Source: Rossellomorea orangium (GTDB taxonomy: Bacteria > Bacillota > Bacilli > Bacillales > Bacillaceae_B). From it: a stretch of 58,267 nucleotides of DNA. Shown in pieces: positions 18,073 to 27,996 of the stretch. Location of the stretch: the NCBI RefSeq assembly GCF_019334305.1, contig NZ_JAHWGH010000022.1, forward strand, positions 1-58,267, given 5' to 3'. Every line of letters begins with the position of its first letter. Position 1 is the stretch's first letter. The position numbers and the translations under genes are program-made. The notes under the pieces were generated by a model, which saw only the letters and a list, made by a program, of their open reading frames with translations, searched no databases and was not told the DNA's origin.

Positions 18073-18093
18073 TAAATCGTAATGATTCTTATA
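18073..18093 (+). promoter_or_regulatory. Zur operator
   Basis: TAAATCGTAATGATTCTTATA matches the Bacillus Zur consensus (TAAATCGTAATNATTACGATTTA) perfectly in the left half and poorly in the right. It begins 14 bp after the -10 box, over the start of the transcript, so Zn-loaded Zur would block the operon that encodes it. Confidence 0.75.
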
Positions 18094-18109
18094 AAGAGAG
18101 TTGATGAAC

Positions 18110-18886
18110 ATGGATACGACTTATCCAGTGATTAAAATAGAAGATGTGAATTTCCGTTATGAGCGTGAAAGAGTGCTCGAAGATATTAACTTAAACATCC
18201 CAAAAGGGGCTTTTCTAGGCATCGTGGGTCCAAATGGTTCGGGAAAATCCACATTGTTAAAGCTTGTCCTTGGTCTCTTGCGGGTGAAGCAGGGGAACAT
18301 CGAGTTGTTCGGGATCCCTCAGCAGAAATTCAAAGAATGGGACCGCATCGGCTTTGTATCCCAGAAGGCGAACAGCTTCAATACTGGATTTCCGGCAACC
18401 GTATATGAAGTGGTTGCGAGTGGACTGGCTAAAAAGGTTGGCTTATTCAAGCGGGTTTCTTCTGCATACAGGCAGGATGTGTACGAAGCGATTGAATCTG
18501 TCGGGATGAGCAGGTTCACCAAGCGGAATATCGGCGAGCTATCAGGAGGTCAGCAACAGAGAGTATTCATCGCCAGAGCCCTCGTGAGCCGTCCTGAAAT
18601 ATTGATACTTGATGAACCTACAGTGGGCGTAGACAGCAAAAACGTTCAAAACTTCTATGATATGTTAGAAAAGTTGAACAAAGATTTAGGGATTACCCTT
18701 GTACTTGTCACACATGATATTGGATCGATTTCGAATAAAGTGACTCACGTTGCCTGCTTAAATAAACATTTACATTTCCATGGCAAAACAGAAGAGTTTG
18801 AAAAGCTTAAAGAAAATCAGCTTTCCTCTTTCTATGGTCATGATGTACATTTCTTAAATCATGAGCATGAACACCATCATTCATGA
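18110..18886 (+). CDS. znuC: Zinc ABC transporter ATP-binding protein
   Basis: Energises zinc uptake with ZnuB. Walker A GPNGSGKST (about residues 39-47), signature LSGGQQQR, Walker B ILILDEPTVGVD and the switch histidine in VTHD are all present. The C-terminus is His-rich (HFLNHEHEHHHS), common for zinc-handling proteins. ATG 18110 is 9 nt after the weak AAAGAGAG; ATG 18104 is also possible. The solute-binding protein ZnuA is not adjacent and must be elsewhere. Confidence 0.93.
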   Translation: MDTTYPVIKIEDVNFRYERERVLEDINLNIPKGAFLGIVGPNGSGKSTLLKLVLGLLRVKQGNIELFGIPQQKFKEWDRIGFVSQKANSFNTGFPATVYEVVASGLAKKVGLFKRVSSAYRQDVYEAIESVGMSRFTKRNIGELSGGQQQRVFIARALVSRPEILILDEPTVGVDSKNVQNFYDMLEKLNKDLGITLVLVTHDIGSISNKVTHVACLNKHLHFHGKTEEFEKLKENQLSSFYGHDVHFLNHEHEHHHS

Positions 18887-18904
18887 TCGATTGGAGGGAA
18901 GACA

Positions 18905-19762
18905 ATGATTCAAGCTATTTTTCAATATGAATTTTTACAAAATGCCTTTCTAACAGGGATACTGATTGGGATCATTGCCCCACTATTGGGAGCTTTCATC
19001 GTGGTAAGAAGGCTTTCTCTTATTGCGGATGCCCTCAGTCACGTCACCTTATCAGGGATTGCAGCTAGTCTATATCTGAGTAAAACCGTACCTGCTCTAT
19101 CAGGGTTGAATCCCCTTTACTTCGGAATGGCGTTCTCTGTTATGGGTTCGTTATTTATTGAACGTTTACGTATGGTATACAAGCATTATCAGGAACTTGC
19201 CATTCCGATCATCTTGTCAGGGGGAATCGGAATCGGGGTCATTTTCATTTCATTGGCAGATGGCTTCAACACCGATTTATTTAGTTATTTATTTGGTAGT
19301 GTCAGCGCAGTCAGCAGAGGGGACTTGTATCTGATCGGGGGAATCAGCATCCTAGTGATCGGTGTCATTTCCTTATTATACAAAGAACTGTTTCTCCTAT
19401 CATTTGATGAAGATCATGCAAAGGCGTCAGGAATCCCTGCAAAGGCGATACACTTTATCTTTATGATCATGGTGGCCCTTGTGATTGCCGCTTCCATGCG
19501 TATTGTTGGAATCCTTCTTGTATCTTCTTTGATGACATTACCGGTTGCAGCAAGTATCAGGATTGCCAATGGCTTTAAGCAGACGATCGGATTTTCCCTA
19601 TTATTCGGTGAAATTTCTGTCATCGTCGGTTTGGTCAGTGCCTTTTATCTGAATCTTGCACCAGGTGGAACAATAGTGATGACGGCGATTTTGATTTTGC
19701 TTATGACAATTGTATATAAGAAACTGAGAACAGTGAATCATTCTTCTAAAGTAGAGGTGTAA
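18905..19762 (+). CDS. znuB: Zinc ABC transporter permease
   Basis: ABC-3 family permease with eight or nine membrane segments. Motifs [14 protein letters not shown] and, near the C-terminus, [18 protein letters not shown] are typical of ZnuB/AdcB. It lies 18 bp after znuC and 4 bp before zur, in a single transcription unit under the Zur box. Confidence 0.93.
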   Translation: MIQAIFQYEFLQNAFLTGILIGIIAPLLGAFIVVRRLSLIADALSHVTLSGIAASLYLSKTVPALSGLNPLYFGMAFSVMGSLFIERLRMVYKHYQELAIPIILSGGIGIGVIFISLADGFNTDLFSYLFGSVSAVSRGDLYLIGGISILVIGVISLLYKELFLLSFDEDHAKASGIPAKAIHFIFMIMVALVIAASMRIVGILLVSSLMTLPVAASIRIANGFKQTIGFSLLFGEISVIVGLVSAFYLNLAPGGTIVMTAILILLMTIVYKKLRTVNHSSKVEV

Positions 19763-19766
19763 TAAA

Positions 19767-20183
19767 TTGAATGTAACCGAAGCAATGGATCTTCTAAAAG
19801 CAAAGGGTTATAAACATACTGGAAAACGGGAGCAGTTACTTGAATTGTTTTCAAGTTCGAATAAATATTTAACCGCCAGGGAAGTGTTGGAATTCATGAA
19901 AGCTGATTATCCTGGTCTCAGTTTCGATACCATCTACCGTAATTTAAGCTTGTTTGTAGAGCTTGGGATACTCGAAGAGACGGAATTATCAAGTGAAAGG
20001 CATTTCCGATTTACGTGTGAAAGCCATCACCATCATCATCACTTCATTTGTATGGATTGTGGAAAAACGAAGGAAATACACACATGCCCCATGGAGGCGC
20101 TAAAAGAAAACCTGGCTGAAACCGGGTATGATATTTCAGGTCATAAATTCGAAATTTATGGTAAGTGTCCTCAGTGTCAATAG
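19767..20183 (+). CDS. zur: Fur-family zinc uptake regulator Zur
   Basis: Zn-dependent repressor. The N-terminal winged helix begins [28 protein letters not shown] with the recognition segment [16 protein letters not shown]. The dimerisation part has a His run (ESHHHHHHF) and two CxxC zinc sites (CMDCG and CPQC). The start TTG 19767 follows AGAGGTG and gives the same N-terminus as B. subtilis Zur. The stop codon lies inside the terminator stem. Confidence 0.95.
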   Translation: MNVTEAMDLLKAKGYKHTGKREQLLELFSSSNKYLTAREVLEFMKADYPGLSFDTIYRNLSLFVELGILEETELSSERHFRFTCESHHHHHHFICMDCGKTKEIHTCPMEALKENLAETGYDISGHKFEIYGKCPQCQ

Positions 20184-20206
20184 AGATCCTTTCAGGATCT
20201 CTTTTT
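20182..20206 (+). terminator. Terminator after zur
   Basis: AGAGATCCT-ttc-AGGATCTCT followed by TTTT; the stem shares two bases with the zur stop codon. Confidence 0.9.
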
Positions 20207-20287
20207 TCATTCCTGGCACCTTCCCGTGTTTAATCACCTATAAACGAGGGAAAAAATAGTTGTATCAAAAGAAGAGGAGATGTAGCC

Positions 20288-20650
20288 ATGGAATCCGTAC
20301 CATTCACACACTGTCCCACCAATAAGAAAAACTGTGTCAGCACGATCGACCTTACATCCTATCATCGCATTGCACCTCTTCCCATCAGCGGAAGGATTGA
20401 AGATACGAAAGAGCGAATTCATAAGACCTTGAATCAATTTGAACATGTGGAAATCCAGGAGGAAGAGTCCCACTATGTGCATGCGGTCTTTACATCCAAA
20501 TGGTTGAAGTTTAAGGATGACCTGGAAATTTACATTGATGAAAACACCAACCTGCTGCATATGAAATCGGGTTCGCGTCTCGGTTATTATGATTTCAAAG
20601 TGAATAGAAATCGTGTAGAACAATTCAAATCATTTTTTAACAAGCAATAG
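20288..20650 (+). CDS. DUF1499 family protein
   Basis: Small soluble protein of unknown function. The family marks are the N-terminal CP...KNCVST, then HRIAPLPI and the central HYVHAVFTSKWLKFKDDLEIYID, ending with SRLGYYDFKVNRNRVEQF. It starts at ATG 20288 after AGAGGAGATGTAGCC. It stands between the zur terminator and the hairpin shared with yqfW, so it is likely monocistronic. Confidence 0.85.
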   Translation: MESVPFTHCPTNKKNCVSTIDLTSYHRIAPLPISGRIEDTKERIHKTLNQFEHVEIQEEESHYVHAVFTSKWLKFKDDLEIYIDENTNLLHMKSGSRLGYYDFKVNRNRVEQFKSFFNKQ

Positions 20651-20675
20651 AAAAAGCCCCTGTCAGAGGCTTTTT
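20651..20675. terminator. Bidirectional terminator between DUF1499 gene and yqfW
   Basis: AAAAAGCC (20651-20658) and GGCTTTTT (20668-20675) pair across a ten-base loop; both strands have T runs. Confidence 0.85.
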
Positions 20676-20678
20676 CCA

Positions 20679-21245
20679 TCATTGATTTTTTAGCCAGTTT
20701 TGAACCCAGGAGTTCGCTTCATGCCAATCATTCACGCGGATGACCCCATCGGGAATCGGCTTTTGATTGTAGGGCGTATTAAATAATACAACGGGTATGG
20801 AAAGTTCTTCTGATATGGCCACGGCATTATCGTGCTTATCTTCAAAGAAGATATCGACTCCATGCTTTTTAGCAGTTGAAATTTTATCATGCGATCCGAT
20901 TAATTCGATATGATGATACATAAGGTCCTTTGCATCGAACCATTCCCTTGTGATTTGGATGAGATCCGATCTTCTGGCACTGATGAAATAAAGCTCATGA
21001 CTTTCTTTCCACTGATCAAGGATCATCTTTGCACCGGAAGCAAGGGGAGATTCTTGATAGATGGATGGTTCTGCTTCTTTAAACCATTTCCCAAAAGTTT
21101 GAGGTGAAATATCCAGAACTTCGGTCAGTTCGTATTGGGTGATGTCCTGTAATGTCAAATTCAGTTTAAAATGATCATTTATGTGAGGCAGTAAAGATTC
21201 AGGGGACGTGACTGTCCCATCGATATCAATTCCAAAACGTTTCAT
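20679..21245 (-). CDS. yqfW: Putative 5'(3')-deoxyribonucleotidase-like HAD hydrolase (YqfW)
   Basis: HAD-superfamily phosphatase. Motif I is GIDIDGTVTSPE (D6 nucleophile, D8 acid/base), motif II YFISARRSD, and the last Asp pair lies in IFFEDKHDNA. The 188-residue length and the synteny match B. subtilis YqfW, called a putative nucleotidase; its substrate is unproven. The start is ATG 21245, and the stop is next to a shared terminator. Confidence 0.88.
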   Translation of the reverse strand: MKRFGIDIDGTVTSPESLLPHINDHFKLNLTLQDITQYELTEVLDISPQTFGKWFKEAEPSIYQESPLASGAKMILDQWKESHELYFISARRSDLIQITREWFDAKDLMYHHIELIGSHDKISTAKKHGVDIFFEDKHDNAVAISEELSIPVVLFNTPYNQKPIPDGVIRVNDWHEANSWVQNWLKNQ

Positions 21246-21447
21246 TCTTTATCAGGCTCCTCTGTATAAAAACTCCTTCAATTTTATCATATTCCCCGTT
21301 TTGAAATAACCTTGTAAGAAATAAATCTTCAACTGAATGATAAAAATGCATGCCAACTAACAAAAATGACAAAGATTAGCATAGTAAAATAGCTGAACTG
21401 ACACACAATAAGAAGGCTCCCAAACACAGAAAGTGAGGGATTGCTGT

Positions 21448-21831
21448 ATGAGTGATGAACGACGCGAATTAAACAGCGTTGATCGAAATCTTCAAGATAT
21501 CGACGTGTATTACGACAATCCGGAAACAGATGTGGATAGAGATGATTACAGAGAAGAAACAGCAGCAGAAATCGCTGCTCCAATGAACGTCAGCCGCGAC
21601 TTTGAAAATGATGCCGTGGAAGATACGACAACATCAGGTCGTGTGTTAGGATACTCTGCACTTGCCTTGTCCATCCTTTCCTTATTCATTCTCCCGGTTA
21701 TTATGGGGGCGGCAGGAATCGTACTTGGATTTGTGGCAAGACGCCGTGGAGCAGAAATGCTCGGAGCCTGGGCAATTGGAATTGGGGCCGTATCGATAAT
21801 CGTAGGATTATTTGTACTGCCGTTCTTTTAA
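21448..21831 (+). CDS. yqfX: YqfX-like membrane protein
   Basis: An acidic soluble N-terminus (about 70 residues, VDRNLQDIDVYYDNPETDVDRDD) precedes two or three C-terminal membrane segments (LGYSALALSILSLFILPVIMG and WAIGIGAVSIIVGLFVL) joined by a GFVARRRGA loop. ATG 21448 is preceded by GTGAGGGATTGCTGT. Function unknown; the position between yqfW and ispG matches YqfX. Confidence 0.8.
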   Translation: MSDERRELNSVDRNLQDIDVYYDNPETDVDRDDYREETAAEIAAPMNVSRDFENDAVEDTTTSGRVLGYSALALSILSLFILPVIMGAAGIVLGFVARRRGAEMLGAWAIGIGAVSIIVGLFVLPFF

Positions 21832-21875
21832 AATAAATCGTTTTTCTTGAAATTGGGAGCGTTTCAGGAAACCAG

Positions 21876-21908
21876 AAAAGAGGGCTGATCTTTGATCAGC
21901 CCTCTTTT
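21876..21908. terminator. Bidirectional terminator between yqfX and ispG
   Basis: A perfect 15-bp stem, AAAAGAGGGCTGATC with its complement, and a three-base loop. Confidence 0.9.
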
Positions 21909-21918
21909 CATCATTGCA

Positions 21919-23034
21919 TTAAACTTGCTCCTGTTCTTTCTTTTCAGCTTCCTGCTTTGCGAAGTATTCTTCTGCAATCTTGTCGATTTCTTTCTTTAAT
22001 TCTTCAACCATTGTTTCCTCAGGTACTTTACGGACCGTTTTTCCTTTGCGGAATAGAAGTCCTTCCCCACGGGCCCCGGCTATACCGATGTCAGCCTCTC
22101 TGGCTTCACCGGGTCCGTTCACTGCGCATCCGAGGACGGCTACTTTGATCGGTGCCTTTATGGTTGAAATGTATTCTTCCACTTCATTGGCGATTGAAAT
22201 CAAGTCGATTTCGATACGGCCGCAAGTAGGACAGGAAATGAGTGTAGCTGCATTAGCTGCCAATCCGAATGATTTTAATAATTCCCTTGCAACTTTCACT
22301 TCTTCGACAGGGTCAGCGCTCAATGAGATACGAACCGTATTACCGATTCCGAGGCTTAGGATGGCCCCAAGACCTGCGGCGCTCTTTACGGTTCCTGCAA
22401 ACAACGTACCTGATTCTGTGATCCCAAGGTGAAGCGGGTAGTCAAATGCCTTCGCTGCTTTCGTATAAGCCTCAATAGCTAAATTCACATCTGAAGCCTT
22501 CATGGAAACGATGATGTCATGGAAATCAAGGTCCTCAAGAATTTTAATATGATGAAGGGCACTTTCGACCATTCCATCAGCTGTTGGGTACCCGTACTTT
22601 TCCAGGATCTTCCTTTCTAAGCTTCCTGCGTTTACACCGATTCGAATCGGGATGCCTTTTTCTTTCGCTGCTTTGACGACAGCCTCCACTTTTTCACGGC
22701 GCCCGATGTTTCCCGGATTGATCCGGATTTTATCAGCGCCGCCTTCAATGGCTTTAAGTGCTAGTTTATAATCAAAATGTATATCGACAACAAGTGGAAT
22801 ATTGATTTGCTTTTTGATGTCAGCAATCGCGTTAGCAGCACGTTCGTCTGGACATGCGACACGCACAACTTGACATCCTGCTTCTTCAAGACGGTGGATT
22901 TCCTTAACCGTTGCTTCTACGTCATGCGTTTTAGTAGTTGTCATGCTTTGGATGACCACTTCATTATTACCGCCAATTGTTAAATCTCCGACTTTGACCG
23001 GACGTGTTTTTGAACGATGTATAATTTCACTCAA
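21919..23034 (-). CDS. ispG: 4-hydroxy-3-methylbut-2-en-1-yl diphosphate synthase
   Basis: Penultimate MEP-pathway enzyme, converting MEcPP to HMBPP with a [4Fe-4S] cluster. The TIM barrel opens with [28 protein letters not shown] (read in parts). Cluster ligands are in LISCPTCGR (about residues 264-272) and [14 protein letters not shown] (about 300-313), followed by the ligand Glu. The 371 residues are normal, with a Glu/Lys-rich tail. Confidence 0.97.
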   Translation of the reverse strand: MSEIIHRSKTRPVKVGDLTIGGNNEVVIQSMTTTKTHDVEATVKEIHRLEEAGCQVVRVACPDERAANAIADIKKQINIPLVVDIHFDYKLALKAIEGGADKIRINPGNIGRREKVEAVVKAAKEKGIPIRIGVNAGSLERKILEKYGYPTADGMVESALHHIKILEDLDFHDIIVSMKASDVNLAIEAYTKAAKAFDYPLHLGITESGTLFAGTVKSAAGLGAILSLGIGNTVRISLSADPVEEVKVARELLKSFGLAANAATLISCPTCGRIEIDLISIANEVEEYISTIKAPIKVAVLGCAVNGPGEAREADIGIAGARGEGLLFRKGKTVRKVPEETMVEELKKEIDKIAEEYFAKQEAEKKEQEQV

Positions 23035-23149
23035 GTGTAATTCGCTCCTTTAGAAAGGTTCTCAAAGTTTCATTATAAGTAATACGAAGCTATTGTAACA
23101 GTGTTTTATGTGAAATGACAAGAAATAGGTGTTTTTTCGACTTGCAGAA

Positions 23150-23515
23150 TTATTGATAATTCGGTATTTTATACGTCTTTCCTATCTGTATTTTCGCCGG
23201 AGGGACATCATTCAATTCTTCAAAGTCAGTGATGACCTTATCAATGGAAACAGGAATGGATGCATCAAGGAGATCTTCAACCAGGCTCAGCACTGTATCA
23301 CCTGGCTTTACTTCCATTTCTACATAAGGAAGAGAAGAAGGCTCCCGGTCTCCATCAACAGGGGTAGAAGGCTCCGTTTGATTTACATTCACACGGGGCG
23401 CTGAATTTGCAACGGTGGCTTCTTTATACAAGAGCTTTAACGTTCCATTGTTTAAATCATAATAAACACTGTATAGAAGAATGATAATACCAAAGAATAT
23501 AGCCATTCTTTTCAT
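23150..23515 (-). CDS. yqfZ: YqfZ-like membrane-anchored LysM protein
   Basis: One N-terminal membrane segment (MAIFFGIIILLYSVYYDL), a low-complexity linker (residues ~35-65), and a LysM-like domain at the C-terminus (VKPGDTVLSLVEDLLD...KIQIGKTYKIPNY). LysM domains bind peptidoglycan, so this is probably an exported wall-facing protein. It lies upstream of ispG on the same strand and is separated from it by 115 bp. The order matches B. subtilis yqfY-yqfZ. Confidence 0.82.
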   Translation of the reverse strand: MKRMAIFFGIIILLYSVYYDLNNGTLKLLYKEATVANSAPRVNVNQTEPSTPVDGDREPSSLPYVEMEVKPGDTVLSLVEDLLDASIPVSIDKVITDFEELNDVPPAKIQIGKTYKIPNYQ

Positions 23516-23573
23516 CCGTTTTTCCTCCCGATTAGTTTGATGGTTGAATGGTCATTGAAGGAGTTGTAAATTT

Positions 23574-24749
23574 ATGAGGGATAAGCTTCTTCCATTTGTG
23601 ATTGGTTTACTACCTATATTGATGGTGCTCGGGAACTCTATGCTTATTCCAATCATTCCCGATATTGAAGCAGATTTGCATTTAAAGTCCGGGTGGTCCG
23701 GGTTCATATTAAGTTCATTTACGATCCCGGCTGCCCTTGTCATTCCATTTACTGGGGTACTGTCAGATCGTTATGGGAGAAAGCGATTGATCCGCATTTC
23801 CTTATGGATCATGATTCTGGGAAGTCTATTATGTATATTCAGCAGAGAGGATATTAGTCTTTTTATGATCGGCAGAGGATTACAAGGTGTTGGGGCGGCA
23901 GGGACGACACCTCTTGCCATGGCGTTGATTGGCGACCTTTATCATGGGCAGGAACGATCACGGATGCTTGGCTCTTTGGAGGTTTTCAATGGTATCGGCA
24001 AGGTAGCAGCCCCCCTTGTTGGTGCGACTCTCGCGCAGCTTATTCTTTGGCACCAGTCCTTTTGGGTGTTCCCGTTTATATCGATCATGATTTTAGGCGG
24101 TTTACGATATACGGTTGAGTCTAGAGAACCTAAGCAGAAAATGGATAAACAATCATTCTCAGCTATCTTTCTGTCGAAGGGGCGTTTATTGATCCCCCTG
24201 TATGCGATCGGGGGAACAGGCTTATTTTTATTATTCGGCATGCTCTTCCATCTTTCCTACCATATTGAAAATACTTTTCAAATCGATGGGTTCTTCAAAG
24301 GGTTCACATTCATTTTTCCCCTTGGAGCGATGACACTTTGTTCCTATTGGTGTGGGAAAAGACTTAAGACGGATGAGGAATTGGGGTGGAAGTATTTAAA
24401 ATATGGTTTGATCATGATGGCCGTACCGTTAGGATTGTTAATTGTGTTTCCGGCATTAGGATCTCTGATGTTCTTGATCACGATAAGTTTTGGTGGATTA
24501 GGCTTAATGCTGCCTATCATCAATACATTTATCACAGGGAGCGTGCCGGAACAGGATAGAGGGCTTGTTGTCAGTCTCTATGGAGCGGTAAGGTTCGGCG
24601 GTGTTGCTTTGGGGCCGATTGCCTTTGACATGTGGAGGCAAGATTCTGCACAGCTGTATGTGATTGCATTTAGCTTCTCATTGATCAACATCTTTCTTTA
24701 TATCTTTCTTTCTTTACGGACAAAAGAGATTCACCCAGAGATTCAATAG
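23574..24749 (+). CDS. MFS multidrug-type exporter
   Basis: 391 residues with about twelve transmembrane segments. The A-motif loop GVLSDRYGRKRLIRIS is between TM2 and TM3, and GRGLQGVGAAGTTPLAMALIGD in TM4 resembles the drug:H+ antiporter family. The substrate is unknown. Start ATG 23574 after GAAGGAGTTGTAAATTT. A hairpin at 24764-24792 ends it. Confidence 0.88.
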   Translation: MRDKLLPFVIGLLPILMVLGNSMLIPIIPDIEADLHLKSGWSGFILSSFTIPAALVIPFTGVLSDRYGRKRLIRISLWIMILGSLLCIFSREDISLFMIGRGLQGVGAAGTTPLAMALIGDLYHGQERSRMLGSLEVFNGIGKVAAPLVGATLAQLILWHQSFWVFPFISIMILGGLRYTVESREPKQKMDKQSFSAIFLSKGRLLIPLYAIGGTGLFLLFGMLFHLSYHIENTFQIDGFFKGFTFIFPLGAMTLCSYWCGKRLKTDEELGWKYLKYGLIMMAVPLGLLIVFPALGSLMFLITISFGGLGLMLPIINTFITGSVPEQDRGLVVSLYGAVRFGGVALGPIAFDMWRQDSAQLYVIAFSFSLINIFLYIFLSLRTKEIHPEIQ

Positions 24750-24763
24750 TAATTATAGATAAC

Positions 24764-24792
24764 AAAATCCCCGTCAGATCAACGGGGATTTT
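24764..24792. terminator. Bidirectional terminator between MFS gene and yqgB
   Basis: AAAATCCCCGT (24764-24774) and ACGGGGATTTT (24782-24792) form a perfect 11-bp stem. Confidence 0.85.
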
Positions 24793-24794
24793 GT

Positions 24795-25568
24795 TTAATG
24801 ACGAATTTTCCTTTGAGGAATTTCTTTCACTACTAAATAAAGGATAATGGTAATCACAAACCAATCCAAAATGGGAGCAGCGGGAATCTTGGTTTGCAAT
24901 AATTCCATTAGGGTAAAAAATAACGAAGAAACAGTAGCTGAATAGGCTGTGATTCGAAAGCTCTGACGGTATTGCAAATTTCGCTTAAGGACATTTGCGA
25001 AGGTAACACCAATAAGAGCAAAAATGGTTATTTTCAAGAAGGTCATCCCCGAGGTGAACAGATATAGTATGAAGAGGGCAACGGGAATCAGTATCCATTT
25101 CAAAGCAGTGAGGGAATCAATCAAATCAAGTAAGCCTTCTTTCGATAAGGCGGTATCCCCAAACAGAGAGTAGGAGGAAGACTGTACGTGACCCTGGTTG
25201 ATTACAACGAAATTCTTCTTCAGGAAAGCAATGGTATTTTCCTGTTTGTCAAGGTCCCCTTCTTTTATCTCGCCAGAATCATCAAAGATGATGGTCATAT
25301 TGTCTTTTTCAATCGTCAGCGGTTCTGACTGCTCAGAAGATAAGGAACCGTCCTTAATTGTAAATGGTGGAAGTTCCTTATCGACTGATCCCTTCAAGGT
25401 ATCGAGGGCATTACCGGTGAATGCTACAAAGTGTACGGCTGTTGGGATGATAGAAATAAGTGCCAACAAAAAAATGAAACGAATCGTCTTTCCGATCCCC
25501 TGGAACCGGAATTTTGCAATATCTTTTGGGGAATAGATACTCTTATACAATTGCTGAAATACATTCAT
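24795..25568 (-). CDS. yqgB: DUF1189 family membrane protein (YqgB)
   Basis: The N-terminus FQQLYKSIYSPKDIAKFRFQGIG is the family signature. TM1 is near residues 30-50, an extracytoplasmic domain of ~100 residues follows (SEQSEPLTIEKDNMTIIFDDSGEI), then four C-terminal membrane segments. DUF1189 function is unknown. The stop codon sits beside the shared terminator. Synteny supports YqgB. Confidence 0.87.
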   Translation of the reverse strand: MNVFQQLYKSIYSPKDIAKFRFQGIGKTIRFIFLLALISIIPTAVHFVAFTGNALDTLKGSVDKELPPFTIKDGSLSSEQSEPLTIEKDNMTIIFDDSGEIKEGDLDKQENTIAFLKKNFVVINQGHVQSSSYSLFGDTALSKEGLLDLIDSLTALKWILIPVALFILYLFTSGMTFLKITIFALIGVTFANVLKRNLQYRQSFRITAYSATVSSLFFTLMELLQTKIPAAPILDWFVITIILYLVVKEIPQRKIRH

Positions 25569-25812
25569 TAATCAATTTCTCCTTTCATGCACGCTCTATC
25601 TATTTTATGCTTGTCTTTATGCTTCAGCAAGTATAGACCCTGAAAACAAATTAAAATCATTATCGTTTGTAATGTTACTGTAATAAAAGACGACTTTTAT
25701 TAACCTATTGTAAATTTGGTGTGAAAAGTATTTACGTAAGCTCCATAATATATTAAAAATGATATGGGGTTTTTGTTGTTTAATGTCGAAAATATATGTA
25801 GGGGTTGAAAAG

Positions 25813-27441
25813 ATGGAATTAAATTGGCAAGAAATGTTGTTTCAGTTCTTTGGAGGATTGGGTATTTTCCTCTTTGGGATAAAGTATATGGGGGACGGAC
25901 TTCAAAAGTCTGCCGGTGAACGCCTGAAGGAAATCCTGGATAAGTTCACGACCAATCCATTCATGGGTGTATTGGCAGGTATCTTTGTAACGGTCCTGAT
26001 TCAGTCAAGTAGTGGTACAACGGTTATCGTTGTCGGACTGGTAAGTGCCGGTTTCATGACCCTTAGACAAGCAATCGGAGTCATCATGGGTGCCAATATC
26101 GGTACTACGGTTACAGCATTCATCATTGGTGTGGATATCGGAGAATACGCCCTTCCGATTATCGCTGTCGGAACGATCATGCTATTCTTCTTCAAAAATA
26201 AGAAAATCCATAACTTTGGACAAATGATTTTTGGATTCGGTGCCTTATTCTATGGATTGGAACTAATGGGTGGAGGAATGAAGCCGCTTCGTTCTCTTGA
26301 GGCTTTCCATGATTTAACCGTTAGTATGAGTGATAACCCTATCCTTGGAGTTGTGGTGGGTACATTGTTCACTGTCATCGTACAAAGTTCTTCCGCTACG
26401 ATCGGTATCCTGCAGGAGTTATACAGCTCAAACCTTGTTGACCTGCAAGCTGGATTACCAATCCTTTTCGGGGATAACATCGGTACAACCATTACAGCTG
26501 TACTGGCAGCCCTTGGTGCATCTGTGGCAGCAAGGCGTGCAGCAGCAGTCCATGTACTTTTTAATTTAATCGGAACAACTATTTTCTTAATCATATTGCC
26601 GTTTTTCACGAAGTTTGTAGTCTTTCTACAATCTACATTTAATCTAAATGAACCAATGACGATTGCATTCGCTCACGGAACGTTCAACTTGACGAATACG
26701 ATCATTCAATTTCCGTTCATCGCCATCCTGGCGGTCATAGTAACGAAATTAATACCTGGACAGGACTCTATTGTCGACTATAATTCAAAGCATTTAGATC
26801 CTGTGTTTATCGAGCAATCTCCGTCCATCGCATTGGGACAGGCGAAAGAAGAGGTTCTCCGAATGGGTGCCTTTGCTGTTAAAGGATTGCAAGAAACAAA
26901 TGAATTCCTCAAGACAAAGAGCTCGAAAAACGCTGAAACAGCATATCAGATTGAAGGTGCAATCAATAATCTTGACAAGAAGATCACAAATTATCTCGTT
27001 GATCTATCATCCTCGTCACTATCTGAGTCTGAATCAGAGCGTCATTCCATCCTTATGGATACCGTACGTGACATTGAGAGGGTCGGGGATCATTTTGAAA
27101 ACATTATTGAATTAATCGAATATCAGCAATCCAATAAAGTGAAAATTACAGATGATGCCATGTCAGATCTTGAAGTCATGTTTAATTTGACCATTGAAAC
27201 AGTTGAGAAAGCCATCAAGTCATTAGATTTGAATGATACTGAAATTGCCAGAGAAGTGGCTGAAAAAGAAGATCAAATCGATAAGATGGAACGTAAGCTG
27301 CGCAAACAACATATCCTGCGTCTGAATGAAGGCAAATGTTCAGGACAGGCAGGTATCGTATATGTGGATATCATCAGTAATTTAGAGCGTATTGGTGATC
27401 ATGCCGTTAATATTGCTGAAGCAGTATTGGGAGTAGAATAA
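25813..27441 (+). CDS. Na/Pi cotransporter family protein with C-terminal PhoU domain
   Basis: Sodium-coupled phosphate transporter of the NptA/YjbB type. Two inverted PNaS repeats each carry a QSSS motif: VLIQSSSGTTVIVVGLV (residues ~60) and VIVQSSSATIGIL (~195). About eight membrane segments are followed, after residue ~340, by a PhoU-like helical bundle (MDTVRDIERVGDHFENI and SNLERIGDHAVNIAE). ATG 25813 follows AGGGGTTGAAAAG; upstream in-frame codons lack a Shine-Dalgarno. It may export or import Pi, and the PhoU part suggests regulation by phosphate state. The pst operon is 5.3 kb downstream. Confidence 0.92.
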   Translation: MELNWQEMLFQFFGGLGIFLFGIKYMGDGLQKSAGERLKEILDKFTTNPFMGVLAGIFVTVLIQSSSGTTVIVVGLVSAGFMTLRQAIGVIMGANIGTTVTAFIIGVDIGEYALPIIAVGTIMLFFFKNKKIHNFGQMIFGFGALFYGLELMGGGMKPLRSLEAFHDLTVSMSDNPILGVVVGTLFTVIVQSSSATIGILQELYSSNLVDLQAGLPILFGDNIGTTITAVLAALGASVAARRAAAVHVLFNLIGTTIFLIILPFFTKFVVFLQSTFNLNEPMTIAFAHGTFNLTNTIIQFPFIAILAVIVTKLIPGQDSIVDYNSKHLDPVFIEQSPSIALGQAKEEVLRMGAFAVKGLQETNEFLKTKSSKNAETAYQIEGAINNLDKKITNYLVDLSSSSLSESESERHSILMDTVRDIERVGDHFENIIELIEYQQSNKVKITDDAMSDLEVMFNLTIETVEKAIKSLDLNDTEIAREVAEKEDQIDKMERKLRKQHILRLNEGKCSGQAGIVYVDIISNLERIGDHAVNIAEAVLGVE

Positions 27442-27450
27442 GACAGTCAG

Positions 27451-27492
27451 ACTGACCTCTTTGATATTTGTCAAAAGGGGTCAGTTTTTTTT
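27451..27492 (+). terminator. Terminator after the Na/Pi cotransporter gene
   Basis: ACTGACCTCTTT pairs with AAAGGGGTCAGT (G-U pairs) and eight T follow. Confidence 0.85.
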
Positions 27493-27516
27493 ATACTCAA
27501 AGTGAGGTGTTGGAAT

Positions 27517-27996
27517 ATGGAAATTGTTTACTGGAGTATCATCATCGTACTCATGATCTTATCTTTTGTCGGCTTGGTGTACCCGATCCTGCCAAGTGTC
27601 ATCTTTTTAGTGGGAAGCTTTCTTTTGTACGGGGTGTTTTTCAGTTTTGAGCCTTTCAGCTGGCTGTTCTGGACCGTGCAGATTCTCTTTGTTGCCCTGT
27701 TATTCGGTGCCGATTATATGGCGAACCTGATCGGAGTCAAAAAATTCGGCGGAACGAAGGCTGGTATATGGGGAAGTACCATCGGACTACTGGTTGGTCC
27801 GTTTGTCATACCCGTAGCAGGAATATTGATCGGTCCCTTCCTCGGTGCTGTCATTGGAGAATGGGTGGTCCATCGGTCAAACGTGAAGACTGCCGTTAAA
27901 GTGGGAATAGGATCCGTCGTAGGTTTTATCTCAAGTGTCTTTACAAAAGGAATCATCCAAGCGGTCATGGCCATTTATTTCTTCTGGGTCGTTTAA
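27517..27996 (+). CDS. yqgC: DUF456 family membrane protein (YqgC)
   Basis: 159 residues with four to five hydrophobic segments. The DUF456 marks are GADYMANLIGVKKFGGTKAGIWGSTIG and the Gly/Pro-rich GPFVIPVAGILIGPFLGAVIGEW. ATG 27517 follows GAGGTGTTGGAAT. Function unknown. It lies just before sodA, as in B. subtilis, but apparently has its own transcript. Confidence 0.87.
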   Translation: MEIVYWSIIIVLMILSFVGLVYPILPSVIFLVGSFLLYGVFFSFEPFSWLFWTVQILFVALLFGADYMANLIGVKKFGGTKAGIWGSTIGLLVGPFVIPVAGILIGPFLGAVIGEWVVHRSNVKTAVKVGIGSVVGFISSVFTKGIIQAVMAIYFFWVV

